Part shown: piece after piece, positions 43,837-53,192 of the stretch
How the letters are laid out: each line of letters starts with the position of its first letter
How positions within the stretch are numbered: the first letter of the stretch is position 1
Source: Parapedobacter sp035556095
GTDB lineage: Bacteria; Bacteroidota; Bacteroidia; Sphingobacteriales; Sphingobacteriaceae
DNA: 64,000 nucleotides
Reading direction: 5' to 3'
Assembly: GCF_035556095.1 (NCBI RefSeq)
Contig: NZ_DATMFT010000010.1
Coordinates: 1-64,000, forward strand
Notes under the pieces: generated by a model
Databases searched by the model: none
The model's input: only the letters and a program-made list of their open reading frames with translations
Told to the model about the DNA's origin: nothing
Made by a program: the position numbers and the translations under genes

Positions 43837-46800
43837 TTAAAAAGATGCTGATAACCCGAAACTGAGTGTACGCTGCTGGGGATAATAAGCAGTGCCATGG
43901 CCAGATGGCATTTCGGGGTCTATACCGTAAGCTTTCAATCGGTCAAATGTCAGCAGATTGGTGCCTGCGAAATAAACGCGAAGGTTGGTAAGACCAGCTG
44001 TATTTAACCATGCTTCTGGCAACGTATACCCTACAGAAAGCACCTTCAATCTCAGATATCCCGCCTCTTTCAGATAATAATCTGAAAAAAGATAGTTGGA
44101 TGCAGCTCCCCCAATCCGGGGTACGAGCGCATTAGGGTCGTTGTTCTCAGGTGTCCAGCGCATATCGTATAAAGCGGCCGGAACCAATAACCCAACGCCA
44201 TCTAGCTTCACAAAGCTATGGTAACCCATAGCGCCTTGAAACAAGAAATAGGCATCCAGATTTTTGTACTTCAACGTGCTTCTCAAGCCTACCATCCATT
44301 TCGGCATGCTACCTTTACCGATATCAGCCTGATCCTTGTAATCTAATTTGCCGTCACCATTCAGGTCTTTGTAACGGATATCTCCGGGTCTCAATGTTGA
44401 ATTATCCGAATTGTCCTGATCGAAAGGGAGTTCATCGATCTGCGAATATTGGGTAAATAGTCCGTCAGATACATATCCGATTTGACGGTCTACCCATTGG
44501 CCGGACACTTTGAAGAGTGCTAATTGCACTTCGTCGGTGTACTCGGGCTCTTCATAGTGTCCCCATTTTGACCTCGCCCACGAAACATTGCCGGATATAT
44601 CCCAACTGAAATCTCCGCGGGCGCCCGTATTCCCTAATTCCAATTCAAAACCTCTGCTGTTCTGGCTGTTGAGGTTTTCAGGAGGCATGCTAGCTCCAAA
44701 TGTGGAGGGCAGAGAGGTCAAGCGGGTTGCCGGTATACCTTCGCGGTTTCGGTAAAAACCCTCCACAGACCCGTACAGCTGTCGCTGCCATAATGAAAAG
44801 TCAATCCCTACATTGGAAATCGTCAGTTCTTCCCACGTAAGCGTCGGGTTAGCCAGTCCTCTTGACCTTAACCCCTGTTGGGCTCCGCTACCAAGAACGT
44901 ACGTCTGACCATATCGGTAACCGGAAAGATATTGGAAATTACCCACACCATCATTACCCGAGGTTCCATAACTACCCCGCAATTTCAACTCGTCTATAGC
45001 CCGCATTCCAGCTAAAAATGCCTCCTTATCAACCCGCCATCCCAAGGAAACACTGGGGAAATAACCCCACCGGCTTGCTGCTGGAAACTTAGCAGAGGCA
45101 TCTGCACGTAATGTTGTTTCAATCAGATAAGTATCCTTGTAGCTATAATTGACCCTTCCTATCACGCCTTTGCGCCCCATCTCGCTAGCAGAACCATCGT
45201 TAGACATGGCATCAGTGCTACCGGCAAAAAGCTGATCAATGGCAGGCGTAAGAAAATCGAAACGCGAACCGATTAGGTAGTCGCTGTAGTAATCGATAAC
45301 TTCATATAACAGCAATGCAGACACGTCATGCCTATCGTCAAATTTACGGTTATAGTTCAACGAGAATTGTCCAGTAATCGTCCTATTCTGATTTTTACTG
45401 GTACTTAATGAAGCCTTTTCTCCCAACGCACCAGCCAATGTATAAATATCGCTACCCGGATCATAGGTATAAAATTTGACCGGTCTCACAAAGTTCTTGG
45501 TAGAGCCATATGTATGTGCATAGTTAGCAAATGCCTTTGCGCTTAACCCCCGCACCCCTTTAAATACATAATTTAGTGTCAAAGAACCCCTCAGATTCTG
45601 TTCGTCGGTGTCATTGTATCCGTAAATATCTCTGTTGGTCGTTACATGTGCTCCCCCTGTACCCCCGCCGGCGGCAAAAGGAATTTTTGCCGGATCGGGC
45701 AGGGACGCCGGATAGATTGGTAACGTATTCCAGTAATCCTCCCAAGCGGCTTCTCCAGCATTTTGGGGGCGGGAGGCATATCGCTTAAAATTCATCGTAC
45801 TGGTAACATCCAATTGGATGGTAAAGTTATCCTGGATTTTCGCGTCTACATTGGACTGGAAATTATAGCGCGAATAACCCCCGCCATTTTTCTTCCACAT
45901 GGTTTCCTGATCGAGGTATCCCAAAAAGCCATAATACCTTACCCGGTCCGTCCCACCGCGAACCGCAATGTTATGATGGTGTTGCGGAGCAAAGTTCCGA
46001 ATCAACACGTTATACCAATCTGTATTGGGATATAGCGGGTCATCACCTCGATAGTAGCTTTCAATTTGTTCCGTTGTAAACGGGACTTGGCTTGGTGGTT
46101 GGCCGGAATTAAGCCAGGCTTCCGAACGAAGTTCGGCATATTGGCCCGAGCTAGCAGGCTTCAGCATCCGCGTAACCCCCTGTAGGGTGTAAGTAGAATT
46201 GAGTGAGAAAACAGGTGCTCCCTGATTGCCACGTTTTGTAGTCACCAATATTACGCCATTTCCAGCCCTTGATCCATAAATCGACGCGGAAGCATCCTTG
46301 AGGATGGAAATACTCTCTATGCTGTTTGGATCTAGCGAATTGAAATCGGCTTCAACCCCGTCAACAATTACCAGGGCACTCCCAAATCCACGTATCTGTA
46401 TATTTGCACCATCTGCACCCGGAAGTCCCTGTTGTTGGAAAGAAATCAAGCCTGGTAAGCGACCAGCGAGCGTAGTGGATGTACTGGCTACCGGAGCAAT
46501 ACTTAATTCATCCCCTTTGACTGTAGAAACCGAACCTGTGACAGTTTCTCTCCGTTGTACGCCGTAACCAACAACCACGACTTCGTCCAGATCACTAACC
46601 GTAGCTTCCATCAACACATCAATGGTAGATAGATCGCCTACTGACCGCTCAACAGGACTAAAACCAACGATCGAAAACACTAAGATGCGCCCGCTTTCAG
46701 GAATACTAATACGATAACCCCCATACGCATCAGAAGTAACCGCTACAGGGGTTCCCTTAACGGATATGGTTACTCCTTCCAGCGGATTTCCGTGGTTATC

Positions 46801-47220
46801 TGACACATTACCTATGATTGTACGCTGTTGAGGCATGGTAATGGGTTTATTTGCGACAGGCGATGAACGTCGTTTTGTTATCGTCACAATCCCATCTTCC
46901 AACGACCAATCCAATCCTCGATCGGTCAGAATCATATCCATCGCATCCGCAAACTCCACCTGCCTCAGCTGCGCATCAATACGGATATCTGGGAGATGTT
47001 TGCCATGGAATAAAAATGAATATCCTTGTTGTTTCTGAAATTCCCGCATCACCTCTCCGAGAGGGGTGTTTTTTACGTTAAGCGTAATCTTTTGTGCGTT
47101 AGCCTCTGCGAGGGCGTTGAACGCTAAACCCAAGGTCAAGAAAATCGCTAATTTCATAATCAGTAATAATCGGTAACTGAAAGGCCAAGAAAAGCCCCTT
47201 ACACATCGTGTAAAAACCAT
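43837..47220 (-). CDS. SusC-family TonB-dependent transporter (II) with STN signalling domain
   Basis: A 1127-residue transporter. After a long N-terminal targeting region (about 1-43) it has an STN/secretin-TonB domain (about 44-115; KNTPLGEVMREFQKQQGY), a carboxypeptidase-like regulatory domain (about 134-208), the TonB-box/plug signature LDEVVVVGYGVQRR at residue 211, the plug (QIRGFGSALVIVDGVEADF, DASASIYGSRAGNGVI), and a 22-strand-type barrel ending RTLSFGLSASF. The STN domain signals substrate binding to the FecR anti-sigma factor encoded upstream. A shorter start at 47157 (MKLAIFL) is possible, but the long form is usual for FecR-linked SusC proteins. Confidence 0.95.
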   Translation of the reverse strand: MVFTRCVRGFSWPFSYRLLLIMKLAIFLTLGLAFNALAEANAQKITLNVKNTPLGEVMREFQKQQGYSFLFHGKHLPDIRIDAQLRQVEFADAMDMILTDRGLDWSLEDGIVTITKRRSSPVANKPITMPQQRTIIGNVSDNHGNPLEGVTISVKGTPVAVTSDAYGGYRISIPESGRILVFSIVGFSPVERSVGDLSTIDVLMEATVSDLDEVVVVGYGVQRRETVTGSVSTVKGDELSIAPVASTSTTLAGRLPGLISFQQQGLPGADGANIQIRGFGSALVIVDGVEADFNSLDPNSIESISILKDASASIYGSRAGNGVILVTTKRGNQGAPVFSLNSTYTLQGVTRMLKPASSGQYAELRSEAWLNSGQPPSQVPFTTEQIESYYRGDDPLYPNTDWYNVLIRNFAPQHHHNIAVRGGTDRVRYYGFLGYLDQETMWKKNGGGYSRYNFQSNVDAKIQDNFTIQLDVTSTMNFKRYASRPQNAGEAAWEDYWNTLPIYPASLPDPAKIPFAAGGGTGGAHVTTNRDIYGYNDTDEQNLRGSLTLNYVFKGVRGLSAKAFANYAHTYGSTKNFVRPVKFYTYDPGSDIYTLAGALGEKASLSTSKNQNRTITGQFSLNYNRKFDDRHDVSALLLYEVIDYYSDYLIGSRFDFLTPAIDQLFAGSTDAMSNDGSASEMGRKGVIGRVNYSYKDTYLIETTLRADASAKFPAASRWGYFPSVSLGWRVDKEAFLAGMRAIDELKLRGSYGTSGNDGVGNFQYLSGYRYGQTYVLGSGAQQGLRSRGLANPTLTWEELTISNVGIDFSLWQRQLYGSVEGFYRNREGIPATRLTSLPSTFGASMPPENLNSQNSRGFELELGNTGARGDFSWDISGNVSWARSKWGHYEEPEYTDEVQLALFKVSGQWVDRQIGYVSDGLFTQYSQIDELPFDQDNSDNSTLRPGDIRYKDLNGDGKLDYKDQADIGKGSMPKWMVGLRSTLKYKNLDAYFLFQGAMGYHSFVKLDGVGLLVPAALYDMRWTPENNDPNALVPRIGGAASNYLFSDYYLKEAGYLRLKVLSVGYTLPEAWLNTAGLTNLRVYFAGTNLLTFDRLKAYGIDPEMPSGHGTAYYPQQRTLSFGLSASF

Positions 47221-47302
47221 ATATTTGTCGTGTTTGAATGGTTAATAATTTGGTTTCGGCCCGGTGTCCAAACGAAGGCCGCTAATCAATCCAGGCAACA
47301 AG

Positions 47303-47336
47303 AACGGGTGATGCTGTTGGTATCATCCGTTTTTTT
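47303..47336 (+). terminator. Plus-oriented terminator in fecR-susC gap
   Basis: CGGGTGATGC (47305-47314) pairs with GTATCATCCG (47320-47329) with two G-U wobbles and a 5-base loop, followed by seven T (47330-47336). In plus orientation it is a canonical intrinsic terminator, yet both flanking genes are on the minus strand; on the minus strand the wobbles become mismatches and no T-run follows. It could stop antisense transcription. Confidence 0.5.
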
Positions 47337-47441
47337 GCGGATATTCCATGATGCTGTTTTATCGTTATGTCTGCATAGCAACCACCTCCTATGGATTTTA
47401 AACTGGTATCACATTTAGTTAATTTTCATTCCACATTGCTG

Positions 47442-48560
47442 CTACTTATTTTCGCTAACCAGCAGTTGTTTCTTCGAGCCATTCTGTCTGATCTCAAAAT
47501 TAAGCCCGCTTTTAGCAAACGAATTTAAAACTGCGCTTAAAGGCTTGGCCCGGTCAACCATGCCGAAAACGAAAGTTGCCGGCATATTCCCTTCGTACGA
47601 TACTTCGAGATCATACCAACGGGCTACCTGTTCGATAGCCACCCGGGGTGGCACATTGTCAAAATAGAAAAAGCCATCCTTCCACGCCGTGTAAGGTACT
47701 ACGTCTACCTGAGCTATGTTCATCGTTGAGCCGGAAATGACCGCTTGCTCTCCTGGCTTTAATAGATTTGAGATTTGAGATTCGAGGTTTGAAATCTTTA
47801 CCTTCCCTTCTACCAACGTGGTTTTGGTTTCGTTTTCGGCTGGATAAGCCGAAATATTGAACTCCGTGCCGAGTACCTCAACCGTTTGACCGCTGCTATT
47901 TACCTTAAAAGGCCTACTTTTATCTTTCACCACAGCAAAATAGGCCTCACCGGAAACCCTAACCACCCGTTCTGCGTCGTCAAACCGGCTGGGGTATGTC
48001 AATGTAGAAGCCGCATTTAACCAAACATTTGTTCCATCTGAAAGTGTAATTTGATAGATGCCCCCTTTGGGTGTGGTAAGCATAAGTGTTTCGGAAGGTT
48101 TAAGTAACAATGTATCCCCACTGTTGTAAGTAATATTGTCTTCCGCTATGACAATGCCGGTTTGTGTTTCGCTCAAATCAATCACCCGCCCATCAGCGAG
48201 GCTAAGTGTAGCACGATGGCCGCCGGGAAGGATTTCTTCGGCCGCGAGTATTGGGTCAGTAGGTAACTTCTCCCTATTGTCCAGAAAGAATGCCCACGTG
48301 CCCACTACCGCTAAAATAATAGCCGCAGCTGCATAGGGAAGCCATTTCCGGAAACGGATGGTGTTTTTCCGCTGTATGTGTATTTGTATTCCTTTGTCAA
48401 TTCGATTACGAAGGGTTGTTTGTTCCTCCGAGGTCAACACCTCTTCACGGCCCTCGATGTTGTCAAACGCATCATAGTACGTGTCCATGAAGTGCCGTTC
48501 CGCATCAGTAGCAGAACCACGCAGGATTTTCTTCGCTAGTTTATGGAATGTATTTTCCAT
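47442..48560 (-). CDS. FecR-family anti-sigma factor
   Basis: A 372-residue single-pass membrane anti-sigma factor. The cytosolic N-terminus (about 1-85) would hold the ECF sigma factor; a membrane helix lies at about 86-108 (WLPYAAAAIILAVVGTWAFF). The periplasmic FecR domain begins near GGHRATLSLADGRVIDLSE and includes KGGIYQITLSDGTNVWLNA, FAVVKDKSRPFKV and the C-terminal DUF4974 region (FFYFDNVPPRVAIEQVARWYDLEV). Residues 257-266 (ISNLESQISN region) are encoded by a period-7 DNA array, an in-frame insertion between two conserved strands. Confidence 0.93.
   Translation of the reverse strand: MENTFHKLAKKILRGSATDAERHFMDTYYDAFDNIEGREEVLTSEEQTTLRNRIDKGIQIHIQRKNTIRFRKWLPYAAAAIILAVVGTWAFFLDNREKLPTDPILAAEEILPGGHRATLSLADGRVIDLSETQTGIVIAEDNITYNSGDTLLLKPSETLMLTTPKGGIYQITLSDGTNVWLNAASTLTYPSRFDDAERVVRVSGEAYFAVVKDKSRPFKVNSSGQTVEVLGTEFNISAYPAENETKTTLVEGKVKISNLESQISNLLKPGEQAVISGSTMNIAQVDVVPYTAWKDGFFYFDNVPPRVAIEQVARWYDLEVSYEGNMPATFVFGMVDRAKPLSAVLNSFAKSGLNFEIRQNGSKKQLLVSENK
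47765..47792. repeat. Period-7 array inside fecR coding sequence
   Basis: Four 7-bp units on the plus strand: GATTTGA, GATTTGA, GATTCGA, GGTTTGA. Their reverse strand encodes part of SNLESQISNL within FecR without disturbing the frame. It is the same class of array that elsewhere in this window sits outside genes. Confidence 0.75.
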
Positions 48561-48640
48561 ACGTATTGTATCCGTTTAAAATGGTCTTTACGGATATTGT
48601 CTAGAAATCCCGGGAAACTCCCAAAAAAAATTCAACTTTT

Positions 48641-49213
48641 TTAATTCAAGAATACCAGACCCATAATCACGGTCTTTATTAGCAGTGCCCGAAGGCTATT
48701 GCTTGCGGTATTAAGCTGGTTCTGAACGGTCTTTTGCGACACTTGAAGCTCCTCTGCAATTTCCTTGGTGTTTCGCCCTTCGAAGTAATGCATTTCAAAA
48801 ATCCGGCGTCGTTTACGGGGAAGTGTTTCCAGCCACGCCGTCAAAAGGCGTCGCGTTTCCTGTTCACCGAAAGGCCCATCGGCCGTAAATGGTGAAACCA
48901 GCATTTGTTCAAAAGGCTCTACAAACGCAGGCAGAGCTTTACCTTTGGCAAGCAACGTGTATATTTTATAGCGTACGGCCGTATGTAGGTAGGGCTCCAG
49001 CCGTTGAATCGATTTATTTCCCCGATGCTCCCATAAGTCAATGAATACATCCTGTACAACATCACTGCACTGCTCCCGGTTGGCTAAGCGCCGGTAGGCA
49101 GTTTGGTATAGCGCATGCCAATAACGCTCGTAAATACAGCTAAAGGCTCCCTGATGCCCCTCTTTAAGTAGTGGTACCAAATCCTCATCCGTATACTCCG
49201 CGTAGTTATCCAA
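48641..49213 (-). CDS. ECF-type RNA polymerase sigma factor
   Basis: A 190-residue extracytoplasmic-function sigma factor. Region 2 contains FSCIYERYWHALYQTAYRR and CSDVVQDVFIDLWEHRG; region 4 has LPRKRRRIFEMHYFEGRNTKEIAEELQVSQKTVQNQL, a complete helix-turn-helix. It is predicted to be freed by FecR when SusC (II) senses its substrate and then to transcribe the PUL. It ends 80 bases before fecR and has a housekeeping promoter at 49232-49261. Confidence 0.95.
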   Translation of the reverse strand: MDNYAEYTDEDLVPLLKEGHQGAFSCIYERYWHALYQTAYRRLANREQCSDVVQDVFIDLWEHRGNKSIQRLEPYLHTAVRYKIYTLLAKGKALPAFVEPFEQMLVSPFTADGPFGEQETRRLLTAWLETLPRKRRRIFEMHYFEGRNTKEIAEELQVSQKTVQNQLNTASNSLRALLIKTVIMGLVFLN

Positions 49214-49231
49214 TTGATGTAGTTAGTTTAG

Positions 49232-49261
49232 CAAAGGTAGCGGATTGGGCGAAGAAAGCAA
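49232..49261 (-). promoter_or_regulatory. Promoter for ECF sigma gene
   Basis: TTG (49259-49261, minus strand) and TACCTTTG (49232-49239) are separated by 19 bases, a textbook Bacteroidota promoter, located 19 bases before the sigma ATG. The housekeeping form suggests basal expression of the sensor pair. Confidence 0.62.
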
Positions 49262-49276
49262 AGCCGCCGAATACCC

Positions 49277-50683
49277 CTATTCACGAGCTTGTGCTTTCAA
49301 ATCGGCAAAAGAACGTTGGAATGCTGCGATTAAATCCGCGTAAGCGTCGTTTGTTGCCTGATTGTGAACCTCCCAACGATTTTCGGTCAGATCGAAGAAT
49401 TCCTCATATTGATGTTCGGGATACCATATATATTTATAATCCAACGAAACAACAGCCTCAGACACGGGAATGTGAGGTGAGCCATAAAAACGGTGCTCAT
49501 AATAAAACCGTTCCCGAGTAGGTATCCCATGGTTAATGGTTTCAGTAAGGTCTATACCCTGCATGTCTATTGGCGTGTTATCTTGGCCGACGCCTGCCAA
49601 TGAAAGGATGGTCGGTGCGATATCGATATTAAGTGCAATTTGGTCAATGACACGGCCGGGGTCTACTGCGGACTTCCGAGGGTCATAGATGATCAGCGGC
49701 ACACGAATGGACTCTTCGTGAGCGAACCATTTACCTTCCAATCCATGCTCGCCCAGGTAAAACCCATTGTCACCCATAAAGATGATAATGGTATTATCGT
49801 CAAGCCCGTGGTTTTTTAAATGCATCATCAGTTTCCCCACTTCCGCATCTACGCCCGAAATCAGACGGTAGTAATCTTTTACCGATTCCTGATAGGTTTC
49901 AGGGCTTGAAAAAAAAGTTTGCCACCGGTATCGTGCAATACTTTCGGGTGCTTTGAAAAATGGAGGCAGGCTGTCCCAGTATGCAGGTTTTGCCGACTCA
50001 GGTACCGGAACCGTCGTGTTATTATACCAGTTGGCAAACTCCTCCTGCACCACATATTCCGGAGGCCGCCCGTCCAATTCATGCGGTGCTTTAAAACTCA
50101 CCGAAAGACAAAAAGGTTGCGTAGACGTATCTTGCGAAACCAAAAATTTGACAATATCACGGCCAATGCTGTCCGTATGGTGTACCGGTTTTCCATTTTC
50201 ATCGTAAAAGATGTAGGGTGGCTGTCCTTTTTCCGTGCACGACCAGAAATCGAACTGTTCCGCCGGCGGATTTTCGCCCACTCCAAATTTCCCGATAAAC
50301 CCCACACGATACCCATTACGTTTTAATACCATTGGATAAGTCATCTTAAATGCTTCCGGCGAAAAATCCGTACCAAAATCATCAATGCTGTGCTTAGCCA
50401 TATGCTGACCGGTAAGGATACTTGCCCGACTTACCGCGCAGATCGATGTGGTGACGTACGCGTTGCGGAATAAGTACCCCCGCTGAGCCAGTTCGTCGAG
50501 ATTGGGCGTTCGGATAACCGGGTTGCCCAGGCTTCCAAGCGCATCCCAGCGATGGTCGTCGGTAAGGAGGAAAATAATATTAGGCCGTTTATCCACCTCG
50601 TTGCGGCGGTGGTTTGCACGACTGATTCCGCTCAACAGTACTACGGCGAACAACAGGAATTTCAATATGTCCCGCGGGTTCAT
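49277..50683 (-). CDS. Sulfatase with CAVSR maturation motif
   Basis: A 468-residue secreted sulfatase with signal peptide (about 1-23). Metal ligands are in IIFLLTDDHRWDALG and FMGDNGFYLGEHG. The maturation site reads SICAVSRASILTG with Cys 82: the third position is Val instead of the usual Pro or Ala, so it departs from the strict C-x-P/A-S-R rule although Cys and Arg are kept. KHSIDDFGTDF, KFGVGENPP and GLEGKWFAHEESIRVPLI support the family. It probably serves the adjacent PUL or the Tat-exported oxidoreductase pair upstream (inference). Confidence 0.92.
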   Translation of the reverse strand: MNPRDILKFLLFAVVLLSGISRANHRRNEVDKRPNIIFLLTDDHRWDALGSLGNPVIRTPNLDELAQRGYLFRNAYVTTSICAVSRASILTGQHMAKHSIDDFGTDFSPEAFKMTYPMVLKRNGYRVGFIGKFGVGENPPAEQFDFWSCTEKGQPPYIFYDENGKPVHHTDSIGRDIVKFLVSQDTSTQPFCLSVSFKAPHELDGRPPEYVVQEEFANWYNNTTVPVPESAKPAYWDSLPPFFKAPESIARYRWQTFFSSPETYQESVKDYYRLISGVDAEVGKLMMHLKNHGLDDNTIIIFMGDNGFYLGEHGLEGKWFAHEESIRVPLIIYDPRKSAVDPGRVIDQIALNIDIAPTILSLAGVGQDNTPIDMQGIDLTETINHGIPTRERFYYEHRFYGSPHIPVSEAVVSLDYKYIWYPEHQYEEFFDLTENRWEVHNQATNDAYADLIAAFQRSFADLKAQARE

Positions 50684-50800
50684 TTTTTTATTTTATTCGT
50701 TACTTATTCCTAAACCCAGTCGGCGCTCGTTAAGCATTACCTTTTTCCATTCAGTAAAATAGCAGGGATGGAGGCAGATATGTAGCGGACAAGCCATCGA

Positions 50801-51778
50801 TTACGCTCCGAGCGCTTTACGTGCAAATTCCACACATTTAGCGACTTCTTTGACAGCATCCGAGCCTTCAGGTACAGGATACTCCAGTTCAATCGTTGCC
50901 GGAAACTTATACTTACGCTCGGACATCAACTGCAGCGCTTCCACAATTGGGGTATCGCCTTCGCCCCAAGGTAGGTTTGCGCCACCGTTAGCCTTTGATT
51001 TCCGGTCTTTTGTGTGCATGCTCACGATGTGCTCATGCTTGGCTTTGATAAACTGGATAGCGTCGAAGCCCGCCGCCACGTAGTGCCCCATATCGAAGTT
51101 CATCGCATTATAAGGCGATTGTGCAATAGCACCGTCCCACATATCAAATGTCTGCTGCGTATGCCCGTGATAGCCTACATACACCTTGTTCCGTGCTGCG
51201 ATGGTGCCCAGTCGCTGTGTATGTGTCGGATCCTTCGGAAACTCCACATTCGCCTGGTTGGCTCCCAACGCCTTTGCGGCACGGAAAGCGTAGTCGATCT
51301 CCGCATCCGTATTATTTGGCCCCAGGGCACTGGGTTTATAACCGTAGATGCGCACGCCGGCTTTCTTGTACATTTTACGGAGCTGCTCGAAACGGGTCAT
51401 GGGCACGTTCGCCCGCCATTCGGCCAATGCTTGGGAATGTGCGGCTCGCGCGACTTTATCGGCCTCGTCATCGCCGGTCCTCGCAGGGGCGTCCGGTGCT
51501 CCCGCAAATGCCTCGGCCGCCGGCCCCATCAGTTCAACGGCGCTCACATTCGCCTCCACGCAGTACCGGAGCAACTCTTCGGTACCGCTTGGCATGCTGC
51601 GGAACGAATACGTGATTACGCCTACCTGCACCCCTTTGAATACGGAATTCGGTTTGCGTAGGTTGGGGATATAGGCTGGCATGCCAAAGGCAGGGGCCGC
51701 AACCACCGTACCCACCAATACGGACGCCGAAGCCAGAAACTGCCTACGGGAAAACGATTTTTCTTTTGTTGATTCCAT
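50801..51778 (-). CDS. Sugar phosphate isomerase/epimerase-like TIM barrel, Tat-exported
   Basis: A 325-residue xylose-isomerase-like TIM barrel. The N-terminus carries a twin-arginine signal, SRRQFLASASVLVG, so the folded protein is exported. Barrel motifs include VQVGVITYSFRSMP, VSAVELMGPAAEAF, VRIYGYKPSALGP, VGYHGHTQQTF, NFDMGHYVAAG, MHTKDRK and TIELEYPVPEG, providing the Glu/Asp/His metal site. Exported members are often paired with Gfo/Idh oxidoreductases in Bacteroidota; this one is 17 bases after such a gene. Confidence 0.9.
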   Translation of the reverse strand: MESTKEKSFSRRQFLASASVLVGTVVAAPAFGMPAYIPNLRKPNSVFKGVQVGVITYSFRSMPSGTEELLRYCVEANVSAVELMGPAAEAFAGAPDAPARTGDDEADKVARAAHSQALAEWRANVPMTRFEQLRKMYKKAGVRIYGYKPSALGPNNTDAEIDYAFRAAKALGANQANVEFPKDPTHTQRLGTIAARNKVYVGYHGHTQQTFDMWDGAIAQSPYNAMNFDMGHYVAAGFDAIQFIKAKHEHIVSMHTKDRKSKANGGANLPWGEGDTPIVEALQLMSERKYKFPATIELEYPVPEGSDAVKEVAKCVEFARKALGA

Positions 51779-51795
51779 TGTTAATAGTCAAATGC

Positions 51796-53097
51796 TTAAA
51801 AATCCATATAATCCCAACCATTGCGGTATGGCCGCCCTTTGAGCATATTCGCATAGACATCGTCAAACACTTCCTTCTTCGGGTTCCACTTCAGTGGCCG
51901 TTGCAGCTCATAAGCGATGTTGACGGCGTTGCAAACCGATGCGGTACGGTGTCCGATTTCCACATCGGCCACGGGCTTGCTCCGTTTCTTGATGGCATCG
52001 ATCCAATCCTGGTAGTGGTTGTCGGAATGATAGACCTTTTTATCGCCGGGCTTCAGCGGCTGCTGGGCCAATCCAGCAGGTTCGGTATCAAGGAAACTTC
52101 GCGACACTTCGATTTTGCCTTCTGTACCGATAAACTGGATGGCGTTGGGGCGTCCCCATGCTTTGTGGTTCACCCGTACGCCGTTGGCATACGTAAAATA
52201 CAAGCCCTCCTCCGCGGCGGACTGGGCAGGTGGCACGAACGATACCGGACCGGAATGGTCCATATCCAACGCCCACTGCACGATATCGAACATGTGTGCC
52301 CCCCAGTCGGTGATCAGTCCACCGCCGAAACCCCGGTAGCCACGCCACCATGCCCATTTATCATCCTCAATGGGCGGCGAGAGGGTGGGATGGTAACCTC
52401 GATAGAGCGACGGGCCGATCCACCTATCCCAATCCAAATAATCCGGTATGGGCATGGACGGCAGGTCGCACTGCTTCACCGGCTCGCCCACTGAGACGTT
52501 GATTTCCTTGACCGTGCCGATGTAGCCGTTCCGCACCAGGTCGGCCGCCTGTCGGAAGTTATATTGCGAACGCTGCATGCTACCGGTTTGTAGCACCCGT
52601 TTGTATTTCCTTACCGCATCCACCATGGCACGCCCCTCGTCGATGGTCAACGCCAGCGGCTTTTCACAATAGATATCCTTCCCGGCCTTTGCCGCGTCTA
52701 TTACATTGAGCGCATGCCAATGGTCGGGCGTTGCAACGACTACGGCATCGATATCCGTACGGGCGAGTAGCTCCCGGTAGTCACCGTACGATTCCACGGC
52801 GTGGCTTGCTTTCGTCGCGTTGAGTGCCGTCGACTCGCCCACGAATTTAGCGAGCTTCTTACGGTCCACATCGCATGCTGCCACCACCATCGTTTCGGGC
52901 ACCTTACCGATATTCCGCAACAGACCATGCACCTGTTTGCCCGTTCCGATGTAACCCAGGTTGATGCGGTCGCTCGGAGCGATAAATCCGTTTCCGCCCA
53001 ATACATGGCGCGGCAAGACCATAAAGCCCGCGGCGGCGGCAGCACCTGTTTTCAGGAAATTCCGGCGCGTAAAACCGGCCATGTTTTTTTTATCCAT
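51796..53097 (-). CDS. Gfo/Idh/MocA-family oxidoreductase, Tat-exported
   Basis: A 433-residue NAD(P)-dependent oxidoreductase with twin-arginine signal FTRRNFLKTGAAAAAGF. The Rossmann domain follows: INLGYIGTGKQVHGLL, VVAACDVDRKKL, VVVATPDHWHALNVIDA and DIYCEKPLALTIDEG, where EKP holds the typical catalytic-region Lys. The C-terminal alpha/beta domain contains LITDWGAHMFDIVQWAL, a Gly-Ala-His metal- or substrate-site motif. It likely oxidises or eliminates from an exported sugar derivative. Start MDKKNMAGF (53097) places the Tat motif at the usual distance; 53121 is an alternative. Confidence 0.91.
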   Translation of the reverse strand: MDKKNMAGFTRRNFLKTGAAAAAGFMVLPRHVLGGNGFIAPSDRINLGYIGTGKQVHGLLRNIGKVPETMVVAACDVDRKKLAKFVGESTALNATKASHAVESYGDYRELLARTDIDAVVVATPDHWHALNVIDAAKAGKDIYCEKPLALTIDEGRAMVDAVRKYKRVLQTGSMQRSQYNFRQAADLVRNGYIGTVKEINVSVGEPVKQCDLPSMPIPDYLDWDRWIGPSLYRGYHPTLSPPIEDDKWAWWRGYRGFGGGLITDWGAHMFDIVQWALDMDHSGPVSFVPPAQSAAEEGLYFTYANGVRVNHKAWGRPNAIQFIGTEGKIEVSRSFLDTEPAGLAQQPLKPGDKKVYHSDNHYQDWIDAIKKRSKPVADVEIGHRTASVCNAVNIAYELQRPLKWNPKKEVFDDVYANMLKGRPYRNGWDYMDF

Positions 53098-53192
53098 AAA
53101 TTTATAATTGTTACCTATCATCGCCTATCGACAAAATTATTGCCGCGACGTCTCTTCATGTCTAATTTGGAGGCTAACAAAACGTTAGTATG

